Below, in pieces: positions 1 to 10,172 of a DNA stretch of 64,000 nt. The DNA is from an uncultured Halocynthiibacter sp. (GTDB lineage Bacteria; Pseudomonadota; Alphaproteobacteria; Rhodobacterales; Rhodobacteraceae), in the NCBI GenBank assembly GCA_947503035.1, contig CANNCD010000001.1, positions 1,178,001 through 1,242,000 on the forward strand. The letters run 5' to 3'. The position numbers were made by a program, and so were the translations under genes. Positions within the stretch are counted from its first letter, which is position 1. Every line of letters begins with the position of its first letter. Below the pieces are notes generated by a model. That model worked only from the letters and a program-made list of their open reading frames with translations. It did no database searches and was not told the origin of the DNA.

Positions 1-503
1 AAGCCGTTGCGCTTGAGCTGGGTCTCAAGCTGGAGCAGTGAATATGGCCGGCCATAGCCGAACGGCGTCAGATCGCTTCGGGCCCAGAGCCCCGCCCGAT
101 TGGGCACAACGAAAATCGCACGGCCACCGGGGCCCAGAACGCGCCAAATCTCGGCCAAGAGCGCCGCCTGATCGTCGCTTGTTTCAATCCCATGCATTAC
201 AACAAGACGATCCACCACACCCGTATCAAGCGGCAGATGGGTTTCGTCACACAGAACCGATACATTGTGCATCCCTGCGGGCCACGGCATCACGCCCTGT
301 TGTGCCGGCATCAACCCGATACAACGCCGCGCCTCGGCCAGATAGGGCCGCATCAAAGGCACAGCAAAGCCAAAACCGGCAACCGTTTGACCCTTGGCCT
401 CGGGCCAGAATTCCACGATTTGATCGCGCACCGCACGCTGGGCCGTCCGCCCAAGGGCGCTTCTATAGTAGAAATTTTTTAAATCTTGTACATCAAGATG
501 CAT
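1..503 (-). CDS. Class I SAM-dependent methyltransferase, 5' part only (runs off the window)
   Basis: Reading the minus strand from an ATG at 501-503 gives an open frame that continues past base 1, so the C-terminus is missing. The visible ~167 residues include a glycine-poor nucleotide-binding-like stretch ([10 protein letters not shown]), a segment [11 protein letters not shown] and the post-motif [16 protein letters not shown]. The last one is the typical 'L(K)PGG' strand-loop of class I methyltransferases. It is divergent from gloB with about 60 bp between them, an arrangement I recall as common in Rhodobacterales. The substrate is unknown, and the first motif is weak compared with the usual GxGxG. 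Confidence 0.75.
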   Translation of the reverse strand, partial: MHLDVQDLKNFYYRSALGRTAQRAVRDQIVEFWPEAKGQTVAGFGFAVPLMRPYLAEARRCIGLMPAQQGVMPWPAGMHNVSVLCDETHLPLDTGVVDRLVVMHGIETSDDQAALLAEIWRVLGPGGRAIFVVPNRAGLWARSDLTPFGYGRPYSLLQLETQLKRNG

Positions 504-564
504 TGCGCAAAGCCCCAGTATCGGCAAACCTAGGCCCAACATACAAAAGTTAGGTCAAAACACC

Positions 565-1332
565 ATGCCCTTTGAAATCGTTACGCTCGCCTGCTTGGAA
601 GATAATTTTAACAACATCCTCCACGACCCAGAGACCGGCGACACGATTGCGATTGATGCGCCAGAGGATCCCGCCCTTTTGCGCGCAATCACCGAACGGG
701 GGTGGACCCTGACTGCGATTTGGCTGACGCATTATCATTGGGACCACATTGACGGCGTCCCGATGTTGCTGGCCGCCTTTCCCAATGCCCGCGTAATTGG
801 CCCTGCTGCAGACCAGGCCTGCCTCCCACCACTTGACCAAGGTGTGATGCCCCGTGATCATCTCTCCTTTGCGGGCGAAGAAGTGGTGGTTATGGACGCC
901 TCAGGGCACACTGAGGTGCACATCGCGTTCTATTTCCCACAGTCCAATGTCCTGTTTAGCGCGGACAGCCTGATGACCCTAAGCTGTGGACGCGTCTCTG
1001 GAACAATCGACCAGATGAAGGCGACATTCGACCGGTTCGCCGCCCTGCCCGACCACACACGCGTCTATTCCGGCCACGAATATAGCGCGGTCAACAGCGC
1101 CTTTGCCATGACGATTGAGCCTGAAAACACGGCGCTTTTGGACCGCGTCGAACGGTTGCGCCTTCGACGCGAAGCGGGTGAACCCACCGTTCCCAACACA
1201 ATCGGCGAAGAAAAAGCCACCAATCCGTTCTTCCGCACCCATATCGATGCGGTCAAATCCGCCGCCAATGCCCCCACCGACGCCGCCATTGATGTTTTCA
1301 CCAGCATTCGCACCCTTAGGAACAATTTTTAG
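565..1332 (+). CDS. gloB: Hydroxyacylglutathione hydrolase (glyoxalase II)
   Basis: A cytosolic metallo-beta-lactamase-fold enzyme that hydrolyses S-lactoylglutathione to lactate and glutathione, the second step of methylglyoxal detoxification. The metal-binding motif THYHWDH is at residues 55-61, with further ligands in DASGHTEVH and the distal YSGHEY. The length of 255 residues is normal for GloB, and the C-terminal helical domain has the family-typical KATNPFFR. It starts at an ATG about 60 bp from the divergent methyltransferase and appears to be a single gene. Confidence 0.95.
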   Translation: MPFEIVTLACLEDNFNNILHDPETGDTIAIDAPEDPALLRAITERGWTLTAIWLTHYHWDHIDGVPMLLAAFPNARVIGPAADQACLPPLDQGVMPRDHLSFAGEEVVVMDASGHTEVHIAFYFPQSNVLFSADSLMTLSCGRVSGTIDQMKATFDRFAALPDHTRVYSGHEYSAVNSAFAMTIEPENTALLDRVERLRLRREAGEPTVPNTIGEEKATNPFFRTHIDAVKSAANAPTDAAIDVFTSIRTLRNNF

Positions 1333-1548
1333 CGCCTTCACGGCGATGTGCACTGGAAATTCGAAAAAACTATGCCATCTTTTAAATATGGACCGGCTTA
1401 TTAGCGGATAAGTAACCTCTGACGGTAAAAACTACTGATATGAGGCGATTTTTCCAAATTGTCCTTGAACAATACGAAAATAAGCCGAATTCTATATTCA
1501 TGAGGGGCCGCACCTCCGCACCCCCAAATACCACGAAAGGAAAGTGGA

Positions 1549-3870
1549 ATGCCGTCATTTTCCAACTCGCTCGAAGCAGCCATCCACAATGCGCTTGCTC
1601 TGGCCAATACACGTAAGCACGAGCTTGCGACACTTGAACACCTATTGCTCGCTCTCATTGATGAGCCCGACGCCTCGCGCGTTATGCAGGCCTGTAGCGT
1701 TGATCTGGACGATCTGCGTCTCACGCTTGAAGGGTTTATCGACGAAGAGCTCACGACACTTGCCACCGATATTGAAGGGTCCGAAGCCGTTCCCACCGCT
1801 GCGTTCCAGCGTGTGATCCAACGCGCCGCGATCCATGTTCAATCATCTGGCCGCACCGAAGTGACCGGCGCGAACGTCCTTGTGGCGATCTTTGCCGAAC
1901 GTGAATCCAACGCCGCCTATTTCCTTCAGGAACAGGATATGACCCGCTATGACGCGGTGAATTTCATTGCGCACGGCGTGGCCAAAGACCCAGAATTTGG
2001 GGAATCGCGCCCCATCAGCGGCGCGCCCGACCTCGAAGACGAAACCATCGAGACCGGTGAAAAGACCAAAAAAGAAAGCGCACTTGAACAGTATTGTGTG
2101 AATCTCAACGAAAAATCCGCCGAAGGGGATATTGATCCGCTTATCGGGCGCGATCACGAGGTTGAGCGTTGCATTCAGGTTCTTTGCCGTCGTCGGAAAA
2201 ACAACCCGATTTTGGTCGGCGACCCCGGTGTGGGTAAAACCGCAATCGCCGAGGGTCTCGCGCGCAAAATCGTTCAGGGCGACACCCCCGAGGTCCTATC
2301 TGAAACTACTATTTATTCACTTGATATGGGCGCCTTGCTGGCCGGTACACGGTACCGCGGTGATTTCGAAGAACGCCTTAAGGCCGTGATGACCGAGATG
2401 GAAAAACACGATGACGCCGTTTTGTTCATCGATGAAATCCACACGGTTATTGGCGCCGGTGCGACCTCTGGTGGTGCAATGGATGCGTCCAACCTGCTGA
2501 AACCTGCGCTTCAGGGCGGCAAACTACGTTGTATGGGATCAACCACATACAAAGAGTTCCGTCAGCATTTCGAAAAAGACCGCGCCCTCGCCCGTCGTTT
2601 CCAAAAGATCGACGTGAACGAGCCAAGCGTGCCGGACGCGATCAAAATTCTCAAAGGCCTAAAACCTTATTTTGAGGAACACCACAGCATTCGTTACACG
2701 TCGGATGCGATCAAAACCGCCGTTGAACTGGCTGATCGCTATATCTCGGATCGCAAGCTTCCGGATAAGGCCATCGATGTGATCGACGAAGCCGGTGCAG
2801 CGCAACATCTGTTGCCCGAATCCAAGAAACGCAAAACCATCGGGGCCAAGGAGATCGAGGCCGTCGTGGCCAAAATCGCGCGCATCCCACCAAAGAACGT
2901 CTCCAAAGACGATTCCGAAGTGCTGCGTGATCTCGAAAAGTCGCTTAAACGCGTTGTCTTTGGCCAAGACCCAGCGATTGAGGCTCTGTCGTCGGCCATT
3001 AAGTTGGCACGTGCGGGTCTTCGTGAACCGGAAAAACCCATCGGCAACTATCTCTTTGCCGGTCCAACCGGTGTGGGTAAAACCGAGGTGGCAAAACAGC
3101 TCGCGGATACGCTTGGTGTGGAAATGCTGCGGTTTGACATGTCCGAATATATGGAGAAACACGCGGTTTCCCGTCTTATCGGTGCCCCTCCGGGCTATGT
3201 CGGGTTTGACCAAGGCGGCATGCTGACCGATGGGGTCGATCAACACCCACATTGTGTGCTGTTGCTTGATGAAATGGAAAAGGCGCATCCAGATGTCTAC
3301 AACATCCTGTTGCAGGTGATGGATAACGGCAAACTGACCGATCACAACGGCCGGACGGTGGATTTCCGCAATGTGATCCTGATCATGACGTCCAACGCCG
3401 GAGCCGCGGAACAGGCCAAAGAAGCCGTCGGGTTCGGCCGTGATCGTCGCACAGGGGAAGACACCGCTGCGATTGAACGGACCTTTACGCCGGAATTCCG
3501 GAACCGTCTTGACGCAGTCGTAAGCTTTGCACCACTTGGTGAAGACATCATCATCCGCGTGGTCGAAAAGTTCGTTCTCCAACTCGAGGCCCAGCTGATG
3601 GACCGCCACGTGAGTATCGAACTCACCCCCGCGGCGGCCCAATGGCTTGCGACAGAGGGCTATGATGACAAAATGGGTGCACGTCCACTTGGCCGTGTGA
3701 TCCAAGAGCACATCAAGAAACCCCTCGCTGAGGAGTTGCTGTTCGGTCGTCTTGCCAAAGGTGGACATGTTCAGGTTGGCGTTAAAAATGGCGCAATCGA
3801 CATTCGTTTTGAAAAACCTGACATGCCAAAATTGTCGACCAAAAAGCCACCACTTCTTACGGCAGAATGA
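1549..3870 (+). CDS. clpA: ATP-dependent Clp protease ATP-binding subunit ClpA
   Basis: An AAA+ unfoldase that feeds substrates, including N-degron proteins delivered by ClpS, into ClpP. The 773 residues comprise a Clp-N repeat domain (about 1-145), D1 with Walker A GDPGVGKT near residue 224 and Walker B VLFIDEIH, and D2 with Walker A GPTGVGKT near residue 505 and Walker B LLLDEMEK. There is no ClpB-type middle coiled coil, which separates it from ClpB. A good RBS (GAAAGGAAAG) precedes the ATG. The usual partner clpS is not directly upstream; the 216 bp to gloB show no gene. The stop overlaps the next gene by 4 bp. Confidence 0.96.
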   Translation: MPSFSNSLEAAIHNALALANTRKHELATLEHLLLALIDEPDASRVMQACSVDLDDLRLTLEGFIDEELTTLATDIEGSEAVPTAAFQRVIQRAAIHVQSSGRTEVTGANVLVAIFAERESNAAYFLQEQDMTRYDAVNFIAHGVAKDPEFGESRPISGAPDLEDETIETGEKTKKESALEQYCVNLNEKSAEGDIDPLIGRDHEVERCIQVLCRRRKNNPILVGDPGVGKTAIAEGLARKIVQGDTPEVLSETTIYSLDMGALLAGTRYRGDFEERLKAVMTEMEKHDDAVLFIDEIHTVIGAGATSGGAMDASNLLKPALQGGKLRCMGSTTYKEFRQHFEKDRALARRFQKIDVNEPSVPDAIKILKGLKPYFEEHHSIRYTSDAIKTAVELADRYISDRKLPDKAIDVIDEAGAAQHLLPESKKRKTIGAKEIEAVVAKIARIPPKNVSKDDSEVLRDLEKSLKRVVFGQDPAIEALSSAIKLARAGLREPEKPIGNYLFAGPTGVGKTEVAKQLADTLGVEMLRFDMSEYMEKHAVSRLIGAPPGYVGFDQGGMLTDGVDQHPHCVLLLDEMEKAHPDVYNILLQVMDNGKLTDHNGRTVDFRNVILIMTSNAGAAEQAKEAVGFGRDRRTGEDTAAIERTFTPEFRNRLDAVVSFAPLGEDIIIRVVEKFVLQLEAQLMDRHVSIELTPAAAQWLATEGYDDKMGARPLGRVIQEHIKKPLAEELLFGRLAKGGHVQVGVKNGAIDIRFEKPDMPKLSTKKPPLLTAE

Positions 3871-4835
3871 TCAAACCCCTGACACTGCTGACATTCATAT
3901 CCCTTGCGGCCCCCGCGGCCGCAAGGGATCCTTCATTTGTGCAACCGATTGATTGCGAGCTGGGAAAAACCTGCTTTATTCAACGGTATATGGATCACGA
4001 TCCATCTGATCGTCTTGCTGACTTTCAATGCAACAACCAATCTGGCAACGACCATAGCGGCACCGACTTTGCTCTTCCCACCCTGCGCGCCATGGAAGAA
4101 GGCGTTGACGTTCTGTCGACCGCCCCAGGCATCGTCGTTGCGGTGCGCGACGACATGCGTGATGTATCGGTGCTAGACGAAGACACGGCTGATATTACCG
4201 GCCGCGCCTGCGGCAACGGGGTCTTGGTGACCCATGGCAATGGATGGGAGACCCAATATTGCCACCTCAAGCAAGGATCGATCACGGTGCAGCGCGGGCA
4301 AAAGGTCGCGAGCGGCGCCCCATTGGGCCAGGTTGGCCTGTCCGGTGAAACGTCCTTTCCACACCTCCATCTCACTGTCCGCAAAGATGGCAAGAACATC
4401 GATCCCTTTGCGCCAAATGGGCATCTCGGCTGTGGGCCACACACCGATACCCCCCTTTGGTCCGATGATGTGTCGTACCAAGAAGGCGGGCTTGTCTCCG
4501 TCGGATTTTCCCCAAATGTCCCAAGCTTTGACAAAATCAAAGAAGGAAGCGCAACGGCCTTGGTCCTCTTCAAAGATCAACCAATCGTTCTTTGGGGACA
4601 TGCGTTTGGGGCCGAGGCGGGCGATGTCATGCGCCTGATCATCCGCGGCCCTGGGAGCTTTGTTTTTGAAGAACGGATCACAATCGAAAGCCCACGCGTT
4701 CGATACTTCCGCGCGGCTGGCAAACGCCCCCCCCCTAACGGATGGCCATCTGGGCGGTTCCGTGGCACGGTGGACATCGTGCGTGATGGGACCACCATCG
4801 AGCGCAAAGTGACCTATGTTACAGTAATCGAATAA
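3867..4835 (+). CDS. M23 family (LytM-type) metallopeptidase, secreted
   Basis: The start codon overlaps the clpA stop (ATGA), so the two are translationally coupled. Residues 1-19 are a signal peptide ending in AAPAAA, placing the protein in the periplasm. The peptidase M23 zinc site is present: HSGTDFALP supplies the first His and Asp, and FPHLHLTV supplies the HxH. The fold motifs GNGVLVTHG and ETQYCHL lie between. A C-terminal beta-rich domain follows (about 200-322). The expected role is cleavage of peptidoglycan cross-bridges. The link to clpA is positional only. Confidence 0.9.
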   Translation: MIKPLTLLTFISLAAPAAARDPSFVQPIDCELGKTCFIQRYMDHDPSDRLADFQCNNQSGNDHSGTDFALPTLRAMEEGVDVLSTAPGIVVAVRDDMRDVSVLDEDTADITGRACGNGVLVTHGNGWETQYCHLKQGSITVQRGQKVASGAPLGQVGLSGETSFPHLHLTVRKDGKNIDPFAPNGHLGCGPHTDTPLWSDDVSYQEGGLVSVGFSPNVPSFDKIKEGSATALVLFKDQPIVLWGHAFGAEAGDVMRLIIRGPGSFVFEERITIESPRVRYFRAAGKRPPPNGWPSGRFRGTVDIVRDGTTIERKVTYVTVIE

Positions 4836-4836
4836 C

Positions 4837-6648
4837 TTATTTCTCAGTCAGTTTAAGCTCAATCCGGCGATTTTGTGCACGGGCGGCCGCAGTGTTCGCC
4901 GTATTCACCGGTTGGTATTCTCCGAACCCATTCGCCGTCAGACGCGCAGGTGGAATTCCAAGGAAATTCACCATATAGCGCACAACGGACAGCGCCCGCG
5001 CTTGGCTTAGCTCCCAGTTATCGCGAAATTCTCCGGTACCGGACAATGGAATGTTGTCAGTGTGGCCATCCACACGGATCACCCAATCAATTTCTGGCGG
5101 AATATCCGATGAAATGCTGCGAAGAATACCGGCGATTTGGGCGATTTCCTGTTGGCCAGCACGCGAAAGCGTTGCCGCACCTGGTTGAAACAGCACCTCG
5201 GAGGCAAATACAAACCGATCACCTTCGATCTGGATGCCATCTTGGTTACCCAGCAATTCGCGCAGGCGCCCAAAAAACTCTGACCGATAACGCGCCAAAT
5301 CCTGCGCCTCGGCCTCAAGACGTTTACGCTCTGCCTCTTCAAGTTCACGCCGCTTCTTTTCCTCGGCGGCAACCCGTGCCAAAGCGGCATTCAACTGAGA
5401 ACCAAGCGCCTGAAGCTGGACTTGATCAGCCGCGTCTTGTTCGGCGGACGCGTCAATTACCGCCTGTAACACGCCCAGCTGGCCGCGCAATGTGGCGACC
5501 TGTTCGTTCAACAGCGCCACTTCGCGGGCGCGCTCGGCCGAGATCGTCTCCGCATTCGCAAGCGCATCATTCGCCGTCGCCAGCAATGCGGCTTGAATTT
5601 CGGCGTCAGACAGGCTGGCGCTTGCGGTTTGTTCGGCCAATGCCTTGGCTGCGAGGGCTGCTGCGATTTCTTGGCGCAACTCCTCTGCGGTTTTGCCGCT
5701 TGCTTCGGCTTCGGCCGCCAAAGCATCGAGGGTCGCGCGCGCCGTGCCCAGTTCGCCCTTGGCCACTTCTGCCGCCAAAAGAGCCGCCGCCAATTTTTCG
5801 TCCAACCCGTCACGCGCGGCGTTCGCGGCGGCCAGCAACGTCAACGTATCCTCGGCGGCTTGGCGTTGTTCCTCAAGCGCGAGCGACATCGCCGTGAGTT
5901 CCGCGTCCGCCGTTTCCAACCGTTTGCGCAAGGCCTCGGCGGCGGCGGCTTCGGCCAATCGCGCGGCTTCTTCGGCGCTCAGACGGGCATTCGCGTCGTC
6001 GACTTCGGCACGTGCCAGCGCGATTGCCTCGGCGTCTTGGGCGTTTTGTGCGCGCAAATCTTCGACTAAGGCCTGAAGCGCATCCGCCTGTGCCGCGGCC
6101 AGACGGGCTGCCTCGGTTTCGGCATCGATTTCGTCGCGCGCCTTGGCAAGGGCCAGCTGCAACGCTTCTTGTTCCGAGATGAGCTGATCGCGCACCCCTT
6201 CGAGATCCTCGAGCGACGCCCGAAGCGCATCTCCCTCGGCGCGCGCACTGTTCCGTTCGCTCAGCAAGGTCGCGACTTGGGCTTCAAAGCTGGCGATTTG
6301 CGCCAGTTGTTCGTTGGACTGCGCGGTCAGCGACGCGATGATCGCCGTGCGTTCAAGCGCCTCGGCGCGCGCGTCCGACAGCGCCAAATCAAGCGATGCA
6401 ATCCGGCCCTGAAGCACCTCAGATTGGGCACGTTCAAGGCCAAGCGCATCTGCCAATTCCGACACCTGCGCGGCCAGTGAATCCAACTCGTTTTCCTGCC
6501 CGGTGATCGTGTCGCGCAACATAGATTGCACCACCATAAATATCGTCAAGACGAACATCAGCACCAGCAAGAGCGCCGTCATCGCATCCACGAATCCGGG
6601 CCAGATCGAGGCTTGGAACCGTTGTCCTGAGCGTCGGGAAAGAGCCAT
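4837..6648 (-). CDS. MotB/OmpA-like peptidoglycan-binding protein with long coiled coil
   Basis: The 603 residues comprise a cytoplasmic head (1-18), one membrane helix (about 19-44) opening with VDAMTALLLVLMF, a roughly 370-residue Ala/Glu/Leu-rich coiled coil, and a C-terminal OmpA peptidoglycan-binding domain with VDGHTDNIPL and NRRIELKL. Asp21 sits where MotB, TolR and ExbD carry the proton-channel aspartate. It forms a pair with the upstream MotA/ExbB-like gene (3-bp gap). This suggests a proton-driven envelope motor, but the physiological role is unknown to me. It resembles ZorB in layout, yet no other Zorya gene is present. Confidence 0.85.
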   Translation of the reverse strand: MALSRRSGQRFQASIWPGFVDAMTALLLVLMFVLTIFMVVQSMLRDTITGQENELDSLAAQVSELADALGLERAQSEVLQGRIASLDLALSDARAEALERTAIIASLTAQSNEQLAQIASFEAQVATLLSERNSARAEGDALRASLEDLEGVRDQLISEQEALQLALAKARDEIDAETEAARLAAAQADALQALVEDLRAQNAQDAEAIALARAEVDDANARLSAEEAARLAEAAAAEALRKRLETADAELTAMSLALEEQRQAAEDTLTLLAAANAARDGLDEKLAAALLAAEVAKGELGTARATLDALAAEAEASGKTAEELRQEIAAALAAKALAEQTASASLSDAEIQAALLATANDALANAETISAERAREVALLNEQVATLRGQLGVLQAVIDASAEQDAADQVQLQALGSQLNAALARVAAEEKKRRELEEAERKRLEAEAQDLARYRSEFFGRLRELLGNQDGIQIEGDRFVFASEVLFQPGAATLSRAGQQEIAQIAGILRSISSDIPPEIDWVIRVDGHTDNIPLSGTGEFRDNWELSQARALSVVRYMVNFLGIPPARLTANGFGEYQPVNTANTAAARAQNRRIELKLTEK

Positions 6649-6651
6649 CAG

Positions 6652-7830
6652 TTATGTCCTTGGCCGGCCGGTGGGGGTGGAATCGCTGCGCAATTCCCGC
6701 ACAAGTTCGGCAAGGTCGGTGCGCAGTTCGGACATGGTTTCCTGACGGCCCGCAGAGATTTCCTCAAGAATACGAAGCAGTTGCACGTCGATTGAGCGAA
6801 GGCGCATCCGGCTTTCGGCATCGACGCCCGCGGCTCCGCCCCCCTCATCGCTTGCCATAATCGCCAGCAATTTGTCCTGACCATCGGCGATGCGTTCCAG
6901 AACGGAAAGCGTCCCCGCCCCGCCCGCGCTTCCGTTGGCCATACGTTCAACGGCCTCGGTCATCGCGCGCAGCTGTGCCTCGGTTTCCACACGCGCACCA
7001 TCGGTACGCGCCAACATCGTCTGAAGCATGTCCATCTGTTCGACCATATGGTCGACAACACCGGCCATCTGTCCCGTGTCTCCGGCTGCACCGTCGCCCG
7101 CAAGGCTCAGACGGGTAATGTTCGAGAGCCACTCTTCGAGTTCGCCGTAGAACCGGTTCTGGCCGTGGCCCGCGAACAGTTCCAACAACCCAACTACCAG
7201 TGACCCAGCCAAGCCCAAAAGCGAAGATGCAAAAGCCGTCCCCATACCGCTCAGCTGTGCTTCGAGGCCGACCATCAGCTTGGAGAACACCTGCACACCT
7301 GTTTCGCCCTCTTGTGGGGCAAGCGATTGGATGGTGTCCACAAGCGCAGGAACCGTCGTGGCAAGACCGTAAAATGTGCCCAAAAGGCCGAGGAAAATCA
7401 ACAAGCTACCGATGTAACGGGTGATATCGCGGGCCTCGTCCAGACGGGTCGCGACGGAATCAAGGATCGAGCGGGCCGACGATGGGCTGATGGCGTTTCG
7501 TGCGCCGCGGGCCCGCAAAAGCGCGGCCAAAGGGGCCAACAAACGCGGAGCTGTGGTGAATTGATGCCCCGCGCGGTTCGCGGCAAATCCCACGATCCAG
7601 CTTACGGATGCGACAAGTTGGATGACCTGCCAGAAACAGGCCAGAATCCCCGCGACCAACACAAGCAAAATGAATCCGTTCAGGTACGGACTTGTCAAAA
7701 ACACCGGCGCGACGCTTGGAAAAATAAGATAGCCGCCAAAGGCCACAAGCCCCAGCACCACAAGCATCGAGATGACAGTGCGAACCGGCTGTGAGAAAAA
7801 CGGCTCTGCTTCGCGATCAAGCTGGTCCAT
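6652..7830 (-). CDS. MotA/TolQ/ExbB-like membrane protein
   Basis: Partner of the downstream OmpA/MotB-like gene. I chose the ATG at 7830 (MDQLDREAE) because AGGAT lies 5-9 bases upstream; a longer frame to 7893 has no such site. It has two N-terminal membrane helices (about 17-36 and 45-70) and then a MotA/TolQ-type pair of helices (LLIFLGLLGTFYGLATTVPA and MGTAFASSLLGLAGSLVVGLL). A C-terminal cytoplasmic helical tail follows, with a likely coiled coil near MLQTMLARTDGARVE. The likely function is the stator/proton-channel half of a two-component envelope machine. Confidence 0.82.
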   Translation of the reverse strand: MDQLDREAEPFFSQPVRTVISMLVVLGLVAFGGYLIFPSVAPVFLTSPYLNGFILLVLVAGILACFWQVIQLVASVSWIVGFAANRAGHQFTTAPRLLAPLAALLRARGARNAISPSSARSILDSVATRLDEARDITRYIGSLLIFLGLLGTFYGLATTVPALVDTIQSLAPQEGETGVQVFSKLMVGLEAQLSGMGTAFASSLLGLAGSLVVGLLELFAGHGQNRFYGELEEWLSNITRLSLAGDGAAGDTGQMAGVVDHMVEQMDMLQTMLARTDGARVETEAQLRAMTEAVERMANGSAGGAGTLSVLERIADGQDKLLAIMASDEGGGAAGVDAESRMRLRSIDVQLLRILEEISAGRQETMSELRTDLAELVRELRSDSTPTGRPRT

Positions 7831-7896
7831 GACTATATCCTGTGAGGTCAACGAATTTGGCCCCACGATACTGCGTCCCAAGCTAATCGCCAACAG

Positions 7897-8445
7897 TTAA
7901 CTACGGCGCGGCGATATCTCGCGAACGCGGGCGGCCAACCATTCCAAATCTGCATCATGAATGGACATTTTTTGCAGATGCGCGACGGTGTTATAGAGGT
8001 ATTCGTCGTTCGGCCCACGCCCCCCAACCGCATGCGCCATGATCTGGGCCTGCCGTTCAAGGGTGAGGTCGCGCATATACTGTTCGTGGTTCGGATCGAT
8101 CACATAGGTCACCGCCTCCACCGCGCGCCCGTCCGCAAGGGTAATCGGCACGGTGACCTCTAGGTATGCGGCGGAGACCAGTTCCCGTTCACGCAAATAC
8201 GCCATCGTGTCTGCGTGGGCGTCCGGCGCGACCTCAAACCCGATGCCGGTGCACAGGGCCGCATCCGATTGGGACAAGGCCAAAACCAAACCCGGCGTGT
8301 CCTCGGTCCCGCGGTGGTGGATCGATTTCATACAAAAGCTACGTTCATAGCCCGCAAGCGTCGCGATTTCCTGTGACTTTACCGGAAAACCGGGGTTCCA
8401 AAGCAAAGACCCATAGCCAAAAACCCAAAGTGCAGACTGTGCCAT
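7897..8445 (-). CDS. chaC: Gamma-glutamylcyclotransferase, ChaC-type
   Basis: Expected to degrade cytosolic glutathione to 5-oxoproline and Cys-Gly. The N-terminal signature VFGYGSLLWNPGF matches the ChaC nucleotide-like YGSL substrate loop. The family blocks TPGLVLAL and YLREREL follow, and the length of 182 residues is normal. The ATG at 8445 (MAQSALW) is preferred because GAGGGA precedes it by about 8 bases; an upstream GTG frame exists. It is divergent from the DUF2125 gene (63 bp). Confidence 0.9.
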   Translation of the reverse strand: MAQSALWVFGYGSLLWNPGFPVKSQEIATLAGYERSFCMKSIHHRGTEDTPGLVLALSQSDAALCTGIGFEVAPDAHADTMAYLRERELVSAAYLEVTVPITLADGRAVEAVTYVIDPNHEQYMRDLTLERQAQIMAHAVGGRGPNDEYLYNTVAHLQKMSIHDADLEWLAARVREISPRRS

Positions 8446-8508
8446 TTTACTGGTCCCTCGTTGATACACATCCTATAAACACCATGACGAATAAAAGGAA
8501 AAGACACC

Positions 8509-9501
8509 ATGATGCGGATCCTAAGCTATATCACGTTTGCGGCCGCTGCGATTTACGGCGGCTATTGGTTTGTGGGCTCAAACGCGGTTGAAAACGCATC
8601 CGTGCAATGGTTCGAGGATCGCCGCAGCGAAGGCTGGGTCGCCGAGTATGAGACGCTTGAAACGGTTGGTTTTCCCAGCCGGTTTGACACGACCATCACC
8701 AACCTGACCATGGCCGATCCAGACACCGGCGTTGCATGGTCAACACCAGATTTTCAGATCCTCGCGCTTAGCTATCGTCCAAATCGCATCATTGCGCAGT
8801 GGCCTGAAACCCAAACGATTTCAACGCCATACCAAACGATCACCGCCACCAACACCGGCATGCGCGCAAGTGCCGTGTTTGAGGCGGACACCCAACTGGG
8901 CCTTGATCGCAGCAGCATGACAATGGACGTCTTTGCGTTGGCATCGACCCTTGGCTGGTCGGTAAAAATGGAGAGTGCACAGCTCGCGACGCGTCAGACC
9001 GTTGGCCTTGCGAACACCTATGATATTGCGTTCAACGCCGTTGATTTCGCGCCATCTGCGGGGCTTACGGTGGGCGGTGCCCTGCCCGAGACCTTTGACG
9101 ATTTTCGTCTGGACGCCACCGTCGGCTTTGATGCGCCGTGGGACCGCGCCGCGATTGAGACCAAACGACCCCAGCCCCAGAGCATCACGCTTAAGACTGC
9201 CAAGGCGAAATGGGGCGACCTTGATTTAAACATCGCGGGGGATTTGACCGTGGATGCGGTGGGCCGCGTGTCGGGTCAGATCACGATCCGCGCAGAAAAC
9301 TGGCGCGATATGTTGGCGATTGCGGTGGCGTCCGGCGCGGTGCCCGCCGACATTGCCCCAACGGTCGAGGGGGCGTTGGCGTTGCTTGCGGGGGCGTCGG
9401 GCAATTCATCGTCGATTGATGCGCCGATCACGTTTAAACGCGGTCGCATGTCCATCGGGTTCCTGCCCTTGGGCGAGGCCCCACGCCTGATCATCCGCTA
9501 A
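8509..9501 (+). CDS. DUF2125 domain-containing protein
   Basis: A 330-residue protein with an N-terminal hydrophobic signal or anchor (about 5-22) and a beta-rich body of the LptA/YdgA-like envelope type. The DUF2125 signature regions include GWVAEYETLETVGFPSRFD near residue 42. The biochemical function is not known. RBS AAAGGAAAAG precedes the ATG. Its last 4 bases overlap the end of the convergent extensin-like gene, leaving no room for a terminator. Confidence 0.85.
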   Translation: MMRILSYITFAAAAIYGGYWFVGSNAVENASVQWFEDRRSEGWVAEYETLETVGFPSRFDTTITNLTMADPDTGVAWSTPDFQILALSYRPNRIIAQWPETQTISTPYQTITATNTGMRASAVFEADTQLGLDRSSMTMDVFALASTLGWSVKMESAQLATRQTVGLANTYDIAFNAVDFAPSAGLTVGGALPETFDDFRLDATVGFDAPWDRAAIETKRPQPQSITLKTAKAKWGDLDLNIAGDLTVDAVGRVSGQITIRAENWRDMLAIAVASGAVPADIAPTVEGALALLAGASGNSSSIDAPITFKRGRMSIGFLPLGEAPRLIIR

Positions 9502-10172
9502 CGGCAATAGGCGCCGGACCGGTAGGACGCCGTGTCGAAATGGAAGTGATCCAGATGAAACCGGTTGGCGTTCGGTCCCAAAACGGTGCCGAACGGGCCA
9601 CAGGCGGATTTGTGCATCTTGCGCAAAATCGCGCCATAGGTTTTGTGATTCCAGCCATTCAACAACGTAAAGCTGTCACCATTCGCGAGTGTAAATCCAG
9701 AGATATCAATCGCGCGGCCACGGCCGTGTTCGCTTATCTTGGCGCCGGGTTGGTTGTTGCGCGTCCGACAGGCATAGTGCGCCGCAACCCGAAGCGAAGA
9801 GAGCCCGCCGCCTGTGCGACCAACGGCGGGGATCGCGCCCTTTTTCACCCATGAATTCAGTGCATTGGCGGTGGCACAGTCCATCCGCGCAGGCGTTGAA
9901 AGCGTGATCCCTGACACAGATATGATCTCAACCGCATCCGCGACACCACAACCGTTCAAGGCAGGTTTGATGCGTCCGATGCTGCGCCCCACGATGTCGC
10001 GACTACCGCAAACGCGGCCAGCGGCATCGGATTTCGGAACCTGTGGTTTTGACATCGCAAGATGGATATCAAAGGTTGGGCGTGGGCTGGGACGTTCGGT
10101 TTTGACAACCGACGCCATGGTCGAAGTGGCGGCAAAAACGCAAAGCGCCGCGGAAAATACAATGTGTTTCAT
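9498..10172 (-). CDS. Extensin-family (VanY/LAS-like) secreted peptidase
   Basis: 224 residues with a signal peptide (1-20, ending TSTMAS). The C-terminal extensin-like domain contains ISEHGRGRAIDISGF and LDHFHFD, which together look like the His/Asp/His zinc site of LAS-type peptidoglycan carboxypeptidases. Several cysteines (CGVADA, MDCATAN, YACR, SACGP, YCR) suggest periplasmic disulfides. It is the last gene of a three-gene operon; its start overlaps the tyrC stop by 4 bp. The enzymatic activity is inferred from the motifs. Confidence 0.82.
   Translation of the reverse strand: MKHIVFSAALCVFAATSTMASVVKTERPSPRPTFDIHLAMSKPQVPKSDAAGRVCGSRDIVGRSIGRIKPALNGCGVADAVEIISVSGITLSTPARMDCATANALNSWVKKGAIPAVGRTGGGLSSLRVAAHYACRTRNNQPGAKISEHGRGRAIDISGFTLANGDSFTLLNGWNHKTYGAILRKMHKSACGPFGTVLGPNANRFHLDHFHFDTASYRSGAYCR

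Noticed and set aside
1460-1500. Heat-shock (sigma-32) promoter before clpA
   Set aside because: CCTTGAAC and CTATAT are present, but the spacing of about 22 bp is wrong for sigma-32 or sigma-70.
2659-3768. 369-codon open frame antisense to clpA
   Set aside because: It lies wholly within clpA on the opposite strand, has no RBS and no recognisable family. It follows from the base composition of the sense gene.
4875-5897. 340-codon frame antisense to the OmpA/MotB-like gene
   Set aside because: Low-complexity Pro/Arg-rich translation opposite an Ala/Glu-rich coiled coil.
4837-7830. Zorya defence system
   Set aside because: Only ZorA/ZorB-like genes are present; ZorC, ZorD or ZorE are missing and the neighbours are housekeeping.
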